From: Gelidibacter gilvus
GTDB lineage: Bacteria > Bacteroidota > Bacteroidia > Flavobacteriales > Flavobacteriaceae
Assembly (NCBI RefSeq): GCF_004115975.1
Contig: NZ_SDDZ01000001.1
Coordinates: forward strand, 744,001 to 808,000
DNA length: 64,000 nucleotides
Direction of reading: 5' to 3'
The translations under genes were made by a program, and so were the position numbers. Every line of letters begins with the position of its first letter. Within the stretch, counting starts at the first letter, position 1. The notes beneath the pieces were generated by a model, which saw only the letters and a list, made by a program, of their open reading frames with translations, had not been told where the DNA came from and searched no databases. This document shows, one piece after another, positions 43,490 to 52,180 of the stretch.

Positions 43490-45280
43490 ATGAGTAAGCC
43501 TACTTTAGAAATCCAATTGCAGACATTGCCCCATGAACCTGGAGTGTATCAATATTTTGATGTCAATGATAAGATTTTATATGTAGGTAAAGCCAAGGAT
43601 CTTAAGAAACGTGTCAGTTCTTATTTTACAAAAAACCATGATTATGGCAAGACCAAAGTACTGGTCAAGAAAATTGTCACCATTAAACATATTGTGGTTG
43701 AGACGGAAACCGATGCCCTGCTTCTCGAGAACAATCTCATCAAAAAGTACCAACCCCGTTATAACGTATTGCTCAAGGATGATAAGTCCTATCCATGGAT
43801 CTGCATCAAAAAAGAACGTTTCCCGCGAGTATTTTCAACACGTCGAGTGATTAAGGATGGTTCTGAGTATTTTGGACCTTATACGAGTATGAAAACGGTA
43901 AAAACGCTTCTCGATCTGATCAAAGGGGTTTATATGTTGCGAACCTGTACTTATGATTTGGCTCCGGAGAAGATCCATACGGGTAAATTTAAAGTCTGTT
44001 TGGAATACCATCTGGGCAATTGCAAAGGGCCGTGTGAAGGCTATCAATCTGAAGCCGATTACCAAGAAGACATCACAGCGATCAGAGAAATTTTAAAAGG
44101 GAATTTTAAAGATTCCTTGTCGCAATTCAAACAACAAATGAAAGCGCATGCTGAGGCTATGGAATTTGAAGATGCACAGCGCATCAAGGAAAAAATTGAT
44201 ATTCTTGAGAATTACCAAGCAAAATCTACGGTGGTCAATCCTAAAATAAGTAACGTTGATGTATTTTCAATAGTTTCTGATGAAGGTTATGCATATATCA
44301 ATTTCCTTCAGTTGTCTTACGGTTCCATCATCCGATCCCATACCATGGAAATTAAAAAGAAATTGGATGAAACTGATGAAGAATTGTTGCCATTGGCCAT
44401 CACTGAAATCAGACAGCGTTTCCATTCTACAAGCAAAGAGGTTTATGTCCCTTTTGATTTGGATTTGGGTGAAGACCTTAAAGTCAGTATTCCAAAATTG
44501 GGTGATAAGAAACGCATTCTTGACCTGTCAGAGCGCAACGCCAAATATTACCGTCTGGAGCGGTTTAAACAAGTCAAAATTATTGATCCCGATCGCCATG
44601 CCAACAGAATCATGGCACAAATGAAGGTCGACTTACGTCTTAAGGAAGAACCCCGACATATTGAGTGTTTTGATAACAGCAATATTCAAGGCACTAACCC
44701 AGTGGCGGCTTGTGTGGTCTTTAAAAATGGGAAGCCTAGTAAAAAAGATTACCGACATTTCAATATCAAAACCGTGGACGGACCAGATGATTTTGCCTCC
44801 ATGGAAGAAGTCGTTTACCGACGCTACAAGCGCTTGTTGGAAGAAGAACAGTCCTTGCCACATCTCATCATTATTGACGGTGGAAAAGGCCAATTGTCTT
44901 CCGCCTTAAAAAGTCTGGATCTTTTAAATTTAAGAGGAAAAATTGCAATCATCGGAATTGCGAAACGTTTGGAAGAATTATTCTATCCAGATGATCCAAT
45001 TCCGTTATATTTAGATAAAAAAAGCGAAACACTAAAAGTTATTCAGCAATTGCGTAATGAAGCCCATCGTTTTGGGATCGAACACCACCGTAACAGACGC
45101 AGCAAAGGCGCTTTGACCACGGAGTTGGAGTTGATACCTGGCATTGGTGAACAATCTATAGTTGATTTGATGACACATTTTAAAACCGTTAAAAAAATCA
45201 GTAATGCGAGCTTTGAGGAATTGCAGCAAGTTGTTGGTGCATCCAGAGCAAAGAAAATCCTTGATTTTTATAATAAGTAA
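43490..45280 (+). CDS. uvrC: Excinuclease ABC subunit C
   Basis: The 596-residue dual-incision nuclease of nucleotide excision repair. The N-terminal GIY-YIG domain has PGVYQYFDVNDKILYVGKAKDLKKRVSSYF (residues 17-46) and the family block YFGPYTSMKTVKTLLDLI. The UVR motif lies near 205-240 (MEFEDAQRIKEKIDILENYQ). The C-terminal RNase H-like nuclease has HIECFDNSNIQGTNPVAACVVF and IIDGGKGQLSSA. Tandem helix-hairpin-helix motifs close the protein. Length is normal. Confidence 0.98.
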   Translation: MSKPTLEIQLQTLPHEPGVYQYFDVNDKILYVGKAKDLKKRVSSYFTKNHDYGKTKVLVKKIVTIKHIVVETETDALLLENNLIKKYQPRYNVLLKDDKSYPWICIKKERFPRVFSTRRVIKDGSEYFGPYTSMKTVKTLLDLIKGVYMLRTCTYDLAPEKIHTGKFKVCLEYHLGNCKGPCEGYQSEADYQEDITAIREILKGNFKDSLSQFKQQMKAHAEAMEFEDAQRIKEKIDILENYQAKSTVVNPKISNVDVFSIVSDEGYAYINFLQLSYGSIIRSHTMEIKKKLDETDEELLPLAITEIRQRFHSTSKEVYVPFDLDLGEDLKVSIPKLGDKKRILDLSERNAKYYRLERFKQVKIIDPDRHANRIMAQMKVDLRLKEEPRHIECFDNSNIQGTNPVAACVVFKNGKPSKKDYRHFNIKTVDGPDDFASMEEVVYRRYKRLLEEEQSLPHLIIIDGGKGQLSSALKSLDLLNLRGKIAIIGIAKRLEELFYPDDPIPLYLDKKSETLKVIQQLRNEAHRFGIEHHRNRRSKGALTTELELIPGIGEQSIVDLMTHFKTVKKISNASFEELQQVVGASRAKKILDFYNK

Positions 45281-45370
45281 CCTACAGAACCCGAAATGTC
45301 GGGAGGTAAATTAATCTACAAGATTCACATCTGAAAGTATTTGGAGTTGGAGGTTTAAAAAATAAATAAT

Positions 45371-47617
45371 TTGAAAAAACTCACGTACATAATCGTTCTC
45401 ACCCTTTTCATTTCCCTATCAATGAACGGTCAGGACAGCATTCCGCAGAAACCACAAAAAACGCCCAAAATAGGTTTGGTTTTGAGTGGTGGTGGCGCCA
45501 AGGGATTTGCGCATATTGGCGTGTTAAAAGTGATTGACAGCTTGGGTATTAAGATTGATTATATTGCAGGAACCAGCATGGGTGCCATCATAGGCTCATT
45601 ATATGCCTCTGGCTATTCTGGAAAACAATTGGATTCTATTTTTAGTTCCCTCAATTTTGATGACGTTATTAACGATAATCTTCCAAGGTCTGCCAAAACA
45701 TTTTATGAGCGGGACAATTCAGAACGGTACGCCGTGACGCTGCCATTTACAAACTTCAAGCTGAAACTGCCTTCAGCGCTATCAAGAGGTCAAAATGTAT
45801 TTAATCTGTTATCGAAACTAACCTTGCATGTCACCGATATTCCCGATTTTGACAAGTTGCCAATTCCTTTCTTTTGTGTGGCTACCGATGTGGAAACGGG
45901 GAAAGCTATTATTTTGGATCATGGAAATTTAGCCCAAGCTGTTACGGCAAGCGGGGCGTTCCCCTCTTTATTTCAGCCGGTTATTATAGATGATCGTGTA
46001 CTTATTGACGGCGGTGTCATTAATAATTATCCTATTGATGAGCTGAAGGCCAAAGGGATGGATTTAATTATTGGCGTGGATGTGCAGGACGGTTTGGCCA
46101 AACGGGAAGACTTAAATTCGGCACCTTCAATTTTACTTCAGATCAATAACTATCGGACTATTAGTGATATGATCAAGAAAGTTGAAAAAACCGACATCTA
46201 CATTAAGCCAGATATAACCGATTATACCGTGGTGTCCTTTAGCGAAGGCAAAAAAATTATTGAAAGTGGTGCAAGGGCAACGCGCATAAAACTTGATGAA
46301 TTAGGACAACTTCCAAAATACAAAAGCTCAAGAGGCGTAGAGATGGACCTTACTTCTAAGGATAGTATCGCTATTAACGAGATTAAGATATATGGAAATA
46401 ATAGATATACTCGCGCCTATATTTTGGGGAAATTGAAGCTTGTTGAAGATACTAAAGTGAGTTATGCTAATTTTAATGAGGGTGTAAATAACTTGGTAGC
46501 GACCAATAACTTTACCACCTTCTATTTTGAATTTGAAAAGACCGATAGACCCAATGTCTTTAATTTATTGGCTACGCTGGATGAAAGTAATGTTACCAAC
46601 TTTTTAAAATTTGGGATCCATTATGATGATCTATATAAAAGTGCAGCGTTGGTGAATTTTACTAAAAAACGGGCTTTGTTAGATGATGATGTCGTGTCCT
46701 TAGATTTGATCTTGGGCGATCAGGTACGCTATAATTTTGAGTATTATATAGATAAGGGCTTTTACTGGAGTATTGGCCTGCGTTCAAGATTTAATCAATT
46801 TAACAGAAATGTCAATGTGAAATTGTTTTTGAATGATCAAGAGCAATCCTTGGCGGGATTAAACAAGATTGGTGTTGAAATTGAGGATCAAACCAACCAG
46901 ATTTATATTCAAACCATGTTTGCAAAAGATTTCGCACTAAGTTTAGGCGGAGAACATAAGCGCTTGAAAATAAAATCGGAAACTGTGTCTGCCAATATCC
47001 CAGGTGGGACACGATTTTTTGAAAATACAGATTATTTGTCCGTTTTTGGAACCTTAAGATTGGATACTTATGACAATAAATACTATCCAAAAACAGGTTT
47101 TTATTTTAGTGGGGATTTTCATCTTTATCTTCACGCATCTCATTTCAATAAAGATTTCAATAATTTCTCTATTGCCAAAGCGGATATAGGCTATGCTTTT
47201 GGAATCTCCGATAAATTATCAACCAATATTTTTACCCAAGGTGGATTTAAAATTGGCGATAACAATACACAGTCGCTCGATTTTGCTTTGGGCGGTTATG
47301 GCAATAATTTCATCAATAACTTTATTTCATTTTATGGCTATGATTATATCACCCTCACCGGAGATAGTTTTGTAAAAACCACGTTGAGTTTGGATTATGA
47401 GCTTTTTAAAAAGCACCATATTACCGTCGCAGCCAACTATGCCAACATAGGCTATGGTCTCTTTGAGTCGGGTACTTGGTTCTCATCTCCTACTTATTCG
47501 GGGTATGCACTTGGTTATGGACTGGAAACATTTTTAGGGCCATTGGAAGCAAAATACACCTATTCTCCTGAACTTGGTGAAAGTATTTGGTTGTTCAACT
47601 TAGGGTTTTGGTTTTAA
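45371..47617 (+). CDS. Patatin-like phospholipase fused to an outer-membrane beta-barrel
   Basis: A 748-residue exported protein. After a signal peptide (1-20), a patatin domain (about 34-320) shows the oxyanion hole SGGGAKG (39-45), the nucleophile elbow GTSMG (Ser69) and the partner Asp in LIDGGVINNYP (about residue 213). A POTRA-like segment (about 335-410, INEIKIYGNNRYTRAYILGKL) leads to a 16-strand-type barrel ending LWLFNLGFWF-like SIWLFNLGFWF. This is the PlpD/type Vd-like architecture. The start is TTG at 45371; no ATG precedes the signal peptide. It converges on a repeat array. Confidence 0.9.
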   Translation: MKKLTYIIVLTLFISLSMNGQDSIPQKPQKTPKIGLVLSGGGAKGFAHIGVLKVIDSLGIKIDYIAGTSMGAIIGSLYASGYSGKQLDSIFSSLNFDDVINDNLPRSAKTFYERDNSERYAVTLPFTNFKLKLPSALSRGQNVFNLLSKLTLHVTDIPDFDKLPIPFFCVATDVETGKAIILDHGNLAQAVTASGAFPSLFQPVIIDDRVLIDGGVINNYPIDELKAKGMDLIIGVDVQDGLAKREDLNSAPSILLQINNYRTISDMIKKVEKTDIYIKPDITDYTVVSFSEGKKIIESGARATRIKLDELGQLPKYKSSRGVEMDLTSKDSIAINEIKIYGNNRYTRAYILGKLKLVEDTKVSYANFNEGVNNLVATNNFTTFYFEFEKTDRPNVFNLLATLDESNVTNFLKFGIHYDDLYKSAALVNFTKKRALLDDDVVSLDLILGDQVRYNFEYYIDKGFYWSIGLRSRFNQFNRNVNVKLFLNDQEQSLAGLNKIGVEIEDQTNQIYIQTMFAKDFALSLGGEHKRLKIKSETVSANIPGGTRFFENTDYLSVFGTLRLDTYDNKYYPKTGFYFSGDFHLYLHASHFNKDFNNFSIAKADIGYAFGISDKLSTNIFTQGGFKIGDNNTQSLDFALGGYGNNFINNFISFYGYDYITLTGDSFVKTTLSLDYELFKKHHITVAANYANIGYGLFESGTWFSSPTYSGYALGYGLETFLGPLEAKYTYSPELGESIWLFNLGFWF

Positions 47618-47620
47618 CAC

Positions 47621-47880
47621 TTCGACTGCGCTCAGTGTGACAGTCTGATGTCAGGGTGAGCGTCAATGTCAGGGTGAGCGTCAATGTCAGGGTGAGCGCA
47701 GTCGGACCCCTTTATAATCCTAAACCATAATTTGGCATATCCAGCCCTTCGACTGCGCTCAGGGTGACAGTCCGATGTCAGTGTGAGCGTCAATGTCAGG
47801 GTGAGCGCAGTCGAACCCCTTTGTAATCTTAAACCATAATTTGGCCTATCCAGCCCTTCGACTGCGCTCAGGGTGACAAC
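47621..47880. repeat. Tandem repeat array between convergent genes
   Basis: Two long units, 47621-47747 (127 bp) and 47748-47856 (109 bp), plus a partial third (47857-47880). The 18-bp length difference equals one extra copy of an internal 18-bp subrepeat built on ATGTCAGGGTGAGCG. Each long unit begins TTCGACTGCGCTCA and contains its reverse complement near the end (TGAGCGCAGTCG), so each can form a long stem-loop. Both units also share the word CCATAATTTGGC. The GC content is clearly above the surroundings. Confidence 0.85.
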
Positions 47881-47891
47881 TATTTAAAATT

Positions 47892-50576
47892 TTAGAGCTT
47901 ATAAGCCACTTTAAACATTATAATTCTCGGCATTATAAACGTTTTACTGTCACTGATCAAAAAACTGTTGAATGAATTCTGTTGCTTAAACCGCATATCA
48001 AATAAATTTGTAGCGTTGATTTCAAAGCCCCACGGACTATCCTCCAATTGATAAAATAAGGACGCATTGGCTGTGTCAAAGGTGTTTTTGGTGTTGTTAC
48101 TTTTGTTGTGATAGCTATCAAAGGCATAATCTGCCTTAAAGATGAAGTCCCTTAAAAAATCATATTGTAGAATGGCAAAAAAATTATCGTTTTCAAAATT
48201 GCTTATCACATTTGAAGATCGGTAAGCATTGAAATCTTTTTTGTAGCCAATGTCTATATTTGGCAATTTTTTAAAGAAAGTCTCCGCGCTGACTGTTGAG
48301 GAAACGGATTTTGAAATATTCAGATCCGTGTCGTCGTTCAAAATTTGGTAAAAGTCATTATAGTTGAAGTTGCTTCGTAATTTGTAACGAATCTTGTTGA
48401 TTTTTTTTGAAATGGCGCCGTTAACGCTCCAACTATGTTCTGGCAAATCAAAGAAAACAGGCGTGCTGTATTGTTCAATGCCTTGTAATTGGGTAACATT
48501 CTTAAAGTGTTCCACCTTTTTATTGAAATTTGTATTGAGGTTAAGGTTCAGGTTTCTAAATAGACTGAACTTGTGATAGTTCAAACTCACCGTATGGTAT
48601 AATTGATTTTCCAAAGTGGCATTGCCTTTATAAACGCTATTGAAATTGTTCAAAACGAAATTGTTGGCCAATTGTTCAATACCCGGGAAACGTGCATTGA
48701 AGCTGTATTTGAAATTGATTTTTTCGCTGTTATTGAATTCAATTTTGGTGGTAAATTGGGGTAATATCAGAGCTTTGGTGTGATTGCTTTTTTCATCAAA
48801 CTGTTGGGTCTGCCAACTGTAAAAATGGGTGTATAGCATCGGTTTGAACGTAGCAATCCCGAACTGGAATTTGTATTCCAAGCCCACAAAGGTGTTCAAG
48901 AAATCATATCCAAAATCATTGCCAAAACCTGCCGTATTAAAGTTGTTGATGGTGCCATTGCTCAGCTGTTGTACATCCTGATTGTAAAAATCGGTAAAAG
49001 CGGCATTGACGCCCACACTTGTATAAATATGATTAAAATTGTTGAGTACCCAATAGTCTTTTACAATGGCATTGACGCTGTGTGCGCTACTGCGTTTGGT
49101 CTGTAAAATATCATAAAGTTCATCCTCTTCCAAAGGAATCAAACCTTGTAGGATTTGTTGGTTGGTCAACCATTCCGTTAGCGGTTTATCATTTTGAAAG
49201 GTATAGGTAGCTTCTAACGTGCCCGTATGGTTTTTGGATAGTTTCCGGCTATAGGTAATGTTCTGTTTAAGGTTTAGGGCATTGATATCAGTATTGCTGG
49301 CAATGCTATTGTTTTGAATGGGGTTGATGGTATTGATCAATCCCTTGCTGTCATTATTGGTGACTTTAATAAAACTATTGTAGGCAAAATCTTCCTCAAA
49401 ACTTGGCTTATAATTCAAGGTGAGTTTACCAATGGTGAAAAAGTTATTGAAGTTGTTGGTCGTGGTACGGTTTTCAAAATAGGGGTCTTCGTTGTTCAAA
49501 TACTCATTTGTAATATGGCTCTCGGTATCGGTCTTACTATTTGAACTGATAATGTAACCACTAACATCCGTGACGTTGTTGATGGCCTGTCTAATATTTA
49601 AAGCCCCAAATTGATTGGTATTTGCGGTATAATCTTGATTGTTGAGGTAGCGTGCAAAATCACTATTGAAAAGATCAAAATAGCTGCTGGCATCACTTAA
49701 GAGTTTACCAAAACCACCTTCAAACTCCAAATAATCCCTAAAACTAAAACTTTTAATGCCTTGATTGTTGAGATCTCCAATAAAATTGACATTGGTTTTA
49801 GGGCTATAATAAAATAAGTTTGGGTTGATCAAATAACGGTCTTTGATACCCGCACCGGCTTCAATGTCTCCAAAGGTAAATTTCTTTTTGTCTTCCTTTA
49901 GTTTAATGTTCATGGCCATGTCTTCATTGTCCTGTAAGCCTTTGAGCATGGCAACCTCATTATAATTGTCAAGTATTTCTACTTTATCAACCGCGTCTGC
50001 AGGAATATTATTGACCGCCAATTTGCTATCGCCTGTAAAAAAGGTTTTGTTCTCCACCAGCACCTTGGTCACTTTTTTGCCCTGTACGGTAACGTTGCCC
50101 GCTCTATCAACTTCCACTCCTGGTAATTTTTTAAGCGCATCACGTAGTTTTCGCTCTTCACCGGTAACAAATTTGCTTACATCATAGGTGATCGTATCTT
50201 TTTTGACCACAATGGGAGGCGTGTAGTTAATGGTGACTTCATCCAATTGGTCTGGATTTTCTTTAAGGACGAAATTCTGTATGAGATTGTCTTCTGTGGT
50301 GGTCAAAACCTTGGTATGAGGTGTAAAACCAAGAAAGCTTACGGTAAGGTTGTAGGTTTGGTTTTTGGAGAGGCTAAGTTGGTAGCTGCCATTGTATTCG
50401 GTAATGGCGAAACGCACCTCCTCATTATCATTTTCAGGAATGGCTAAAATGTTTGCGTATGCCAATGGATTTTGAAGGGTGTCTGTGACTTTGCCAGAGA
50501 CTTTGACTTGTTGGGCATAAGAAGAAAATCCTGCTAAAAGTAGCAGGATTGTGTTTTTTATATGAAATAATTTCAC
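47892..50576 (-). CDS. TonB receptor-like outer-membrane barrel protein linked to GLPGLI
   Basis: An 894-residue outer-membrane protein. Signal peptide (1-21), CarboxypepD_reg-like domain (about 23-105, VSGKVTDTLQNPLAYANILA), a plug-like domain (about 110-225, LRDALKKLPGVEVDRAGNVTVQGKKVTKVLVENKTFF) and a long Asn-rich barrel of the OMP_b-brl_3 type ending RIIMFKVAYKL. The start is GTG at 50576, 6 bp after the GLPGLI stop; there is no ATG nearby. A perfect 10-bp hairpin lies over codons 9-17. It is the last gene of a peptide-GLPGLI-receptor operon. Ligand unknown. Confidence 0.85.
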   Translation of the reverse strand: MKLFHIKNTILLLLAGFSSYAQQVKVSGKVTDTLQNPLAYANILAIPENDNEEVRFAITEYNGSYQLSLSKNQTYNLTVSFLGFTPHTKVLTTTEDNLIQNFVLKENPDQLDEVTINYTPPIVVKKDTITYDVSKFVTGEERKLRDALKKLPGVEVDRAGNVTVQGKKVTKVLVENKTFFTGDSKLAVNNIPADAVDKVEILDNYNEVAMLKGLQDNEDMAMNIKLKEDKKKFTFGDIEAGAGIKDRYLINPNLFYYSPKTNVNFIGDLNNQGIKSFSFRDYLEFEGGFGKLLSDASSYFDLFNSDFARYLNNQDYTANTNQFGALNIRQAINNVTDVSGYIISSNSKTDTESHITNEYLNNEDPYFENRTTTNNFNNFFTIGKLTLNYKPSFEEDFAYNSFIKVTNNDSKGLINTINPIQNNSIASNTDINALNLKQNITYSRKLSKNHTGTLEATYTFQNDKPLTEWLTNQQILQGLIPLEEDELYDILQTKRSSAHSVNAIVKDYWVLNNFNHIYTSVGVNAAFTDFYNQDVQQLSNGTINNFNTAGFGNDFGYDFLNTFVGLEYKFQFGIATFKPMLYTHFYSWQTQQFDEKSNHTKALILPQFTTKIEFNNSEKINFKYSFNARFPGIEQLANNFVLNNFNSVYKGNATLENQLYHTVSLNYHKFSLFRNLNLNLNTNFNKKVEHFKNVTQLQGIEQYSTPVFFDLPEHSWSVNGAISKKINKIRYKLRSNFNYNDFYQILNDDTDLNISKSVSSTVSAETFFKKLPNIDIGYKKDFNAYRSSNVISNFENDNFFAILQYDFLRDFIFKADYAFDSYHNKSNNTKNTFDTANASLFYQLEDSPWGFEINATNLFDMRFKQQNSFNSFLISDSKTFIMPRIIMFKVAYKL
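50527..50550 (-). promoter_or_regulatory. Perfect 10-bp hairpin inside the start of the receptor gene
   Basis: AATCCTGCTA (50527-50536) and TAGCAGGATT (50541-50550) around a 4-nt loop. On the transcript it is followed by a U-rich stretch. It covers the signal-peptide codons just after the GTG start and may act as an attenuator or translation block. Confidence 0.45.
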
Positions 50577-50582
50577 AAAACT

Positions 50583-51320
50583 TCAATTTTTAGATTTGTT
50601 CTCAAAACCATACTCGTCAATTTTTTGTGAAATGTAGGCTTCAAATTCTTCAGATGTTATTTTGATTCCTTGAGTCGGTTTATTGATTTGCACTTGGTTT
50701 TCAAAGGTTATCTCTGTTGCATAATAATTAATATCACCATAGTTTAATTCTAAAATTAATCCTGGAAGTCCACTGTAACCTCTTGGGCCAAAAGGCAGCG
50801 GGATTTCCGTGGTAAACCATGCCGTAATTTTAATGTCATTGACGTAGATTTTATTTTTCTCAAGGATCATCTCTGCTTTTAAACACTTGTAGTTTGCTAT
50901 TAATTTTGTTTCAGAAGTCAGTTTCCAATCTGTTCGTATCGCATCCTCAATTAAAAAGATCTCACCAAGCATTGTTCTTTGAATGGTAACTTTTTGATTT
51001 TTTAAATTTGTGTAGTAAATTTCCTCACCGCCTAATAACTTGGCAGATTTCAGAAAGAAATCACTTTTGTCAGTATCATTAACCAAAGCACTCTCTATTT
51101 TAAAAAGAGACTTTTCTTTATTGAATTCAAGATGATATTTTAACTCATCCAATCTGGAAATGGTTCTATTATAAAAGTCAATATTACTGTCTTTAACACC
51201 CTGATCGCTCTTCTTTTTAGAAGCATTGATTTTATAAAAAACAGATCCGGAGTTTTCTTGATTTTGAGAAAACCCAATGAATGTTAAAAACAGTAATAGA
51301 AAAGTTAGTTTAATTTTCAT
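50583..51320 (-). CDS. GLPGLI family protein
   Basis: A 245-residue exported protein with a signal peptide (MKIKLTFLLLFLTFIGFSQN). The family-defining motif is GYSGLPGLIL at residues 181-190, preceded by the usual ITAWFTTEIPLPFGP and followed by ELNYGD. The family is confined to Bacteroidota and often sits beside a TonB-like outer-membrane protein; the molecular function is unknown. Here it lies 8 bp after a small-peptide gene and 6 bp before the receptor, so the three genes form one transcript. Confidence 0.95.
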   Translation of the reverse strand: MKIKLTFLLLFLTFIGFSQNQENSGSVFYKINASKKKSDQGVKDSNIDFYNRTISRLDELKYHLEFNKEKSLFKIESALVNDTDKSDFFLKSAKLLGGEEIYYTNLKNQKVTIQRTMLGEIFLIEDAIRTDWKLTSETKLIANYKCLKAEMILEKNKIYVNDIKITAWFTTEIPLPFGPRGYSGLPGLILELNYGDINYYATEITFENQVQINKPTQGIKITSEEFEAYISQKIDEYGFENKSKN

Positions 51321-51328
51321 TTATTATT

Positions 51329-51559
51329 TTAATAAGGTCCAGACTCGCTTTCCATGCAGTCTTCATAGACCCAGGCACCCAATTCTAAAGCTCGCGCCCT
51401 GTCGTTCCACGTGAATACTGCTGCTTCATAGATACCCATTGCCATTTCAAAACAGTCTCCAGGTGAATCTTCAATTTGATTATTCATCATAGAAGCGTTT
51501 GCATTAAAGGAGCTAGTAAAAAATAGAACTGCGACTAATAAACTTAATACTTTTTTCAT
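51329..51559 (-). CDS. Small secreted peptide precursor with two Cys
   Basis: A 76-residue precursor with a clear signal peptide (residues 1-22, ending NANA), leaving a mature part of about 54 residues. It holds exactly two Cys (36 and 68), an Ala/Glu/Trp-rich helical core (CFEMAMGIYEAAVFTWNDRA, then LELGAWVYEDC), and an acidic net charge. The spacing C-x31-C suits a disulfide-closed helical hairpin. I recognise no family. It is the first gene of the GLPGLI operon. An inverted repeat, AAACCTA/TAGGTTT (51576-51600), lies in its leader. It could be a structural partner, a signal or a bacteriocin-like peptide. Confidence 0.75.
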   Translation of the reverse strand: MKKVLSLLVAVLFFTSSFNANASMMNNQIEDSPGDCFEMAMGIYEAAVFTWNDRARALELGAWVYEDCMESESGPY

Positions 51560-51620
51560 AATTTCTAAATTTTTAAAACCTACATTTTTTTAATAGGTTT
51601 GGTTATTAATTTGTTTTTCC

Positions 51621-51745
51621 TACAAAGTCTTAAAAATTACAAAGTCGTGTTTTACAAAGTCAAAATCTACAAAGTCTTAAAAAAATAAACCAGCTGGTTT
51701 TGGATCAATCCAGTTTGTTTCAAATGGCCAAGAAGTGACTTTGTA
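51621..51745. promoter_or_regulatory. Four direct TACAAAGTC repeats plus one inverted copy upstream of the peptide operon
   Basis: TACAAAGTC starts at 51621, 51638, 51653 and 51668 (steps of 17, 15 and 15 bp), with GACTTTGTA at 51737-51745. They lie 60-190 bp upstream of the small-peptide start. The regular spacing suggests binding sites for a regulator, though it could also be quasi-repeat spacer DNA. Confidence 0.55.
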
Positions 51746-51984
51746 ATTACTCCAAAAACCATCATCAACGTGTCAAACATAAAAAAAAAAAACGATAAAT
51801 ACAAGTTTTATTTGCATTTATTTTAGTGTTTCATATTGATAATAAATTGGTTAGGTTTTTTAGCCTTGCGAAGTATCATCAGTGCTGAGAACTACGGGAA
51901 AACCGTAATCGGAATTATTTTTAGATTGTTTTAGAAAAAACTTTCTGCAAGCATAGAATTTAGATTATTTCAAATTCTTTTTTC

Positions 51985-51992
51985 TATATTTG
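51985..51992 (+). promoter_or_regulatory. -7 promoter element (TATATTTG) before a micro-ORF
   Basis: Perfect TAnnTTTG, four bases before the ATG of a 22-codon ORF, the same near-leaderless geometry as panD and uvrC. Confidence 0.45.
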
Positions 51993-51996
51993 TGAC

Positions 51997-52065
51997 ATGA
52001 CCACACAATCCTGGACCGGTTTACTTCTTTATCTTCAATTCCTTATGAAAAGGAATCCAGAATAA
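51997..52065 (+). CDS. Possible 22-residue leader peptide ORF
   Basis: ATG at 51997 opens a 22-codon frame (MTTQSWTGLLLYLQFLMKRN, then PE and TAA at 52063-52065). Its only support is the promoter-like TATATTTG placed exactly as at other near-leaderless genes in the window. The peptide has one Trp, one Tyr and a run of Leu, and the downstream genes degrade aromatic amino acids, so a regulatory leader is conceivable. It may equally be chance. Confidence 0.25.
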   Translation: MTTQSWTGLLLYLQFLMKRNPE

Positions 52066-52078
52066 GCACGCCTTGTTT

Positions 52079-52149
52079 TATTCCTGCGTTTGCATTGAGC
52101 CTGTCGAAATGAAGGCAGGAAACCTTTTAGGTTCAGCGCAAGCTAATCT
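52079..52149 (+). repeat. 71-bp dispersed repeat, copy 1
   Basis: It matches the reverse complement of 63741-63811 at 69 of 71 positions. The element begins TATTCCTGCGTTT and ends GCGCAAGCTAATCT, with an internal CCTGTC/GGCAGG stem. No ORF, no terminal direct repeats seen. Confidence 0.85.
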
Positions 52150-52160
52150 CACCAATTTTT

Positions 52161-52180
52161 ATTCCTGCGAAAGCAGGAAT
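52161..52180. repeat. Perfect 8-bp hairpin with GAAA loop
   Basis: ATTCCTGC-GAAA-GCAGGAAT. The word TTCCTGCG is shared with the neighbouring 71-bp repeat. This palindrome type is widespread in bacterial intergenic DNA. Confidence 0.7.

Noticed and set aside
51621-51676. Plasmid or phage replication iterons
   Set aside because: Direct repeats alone do not make an origin; there is no replication initiator gene and the surroundings are chromosomal. A regulatory array or spacer DNA is more likely.
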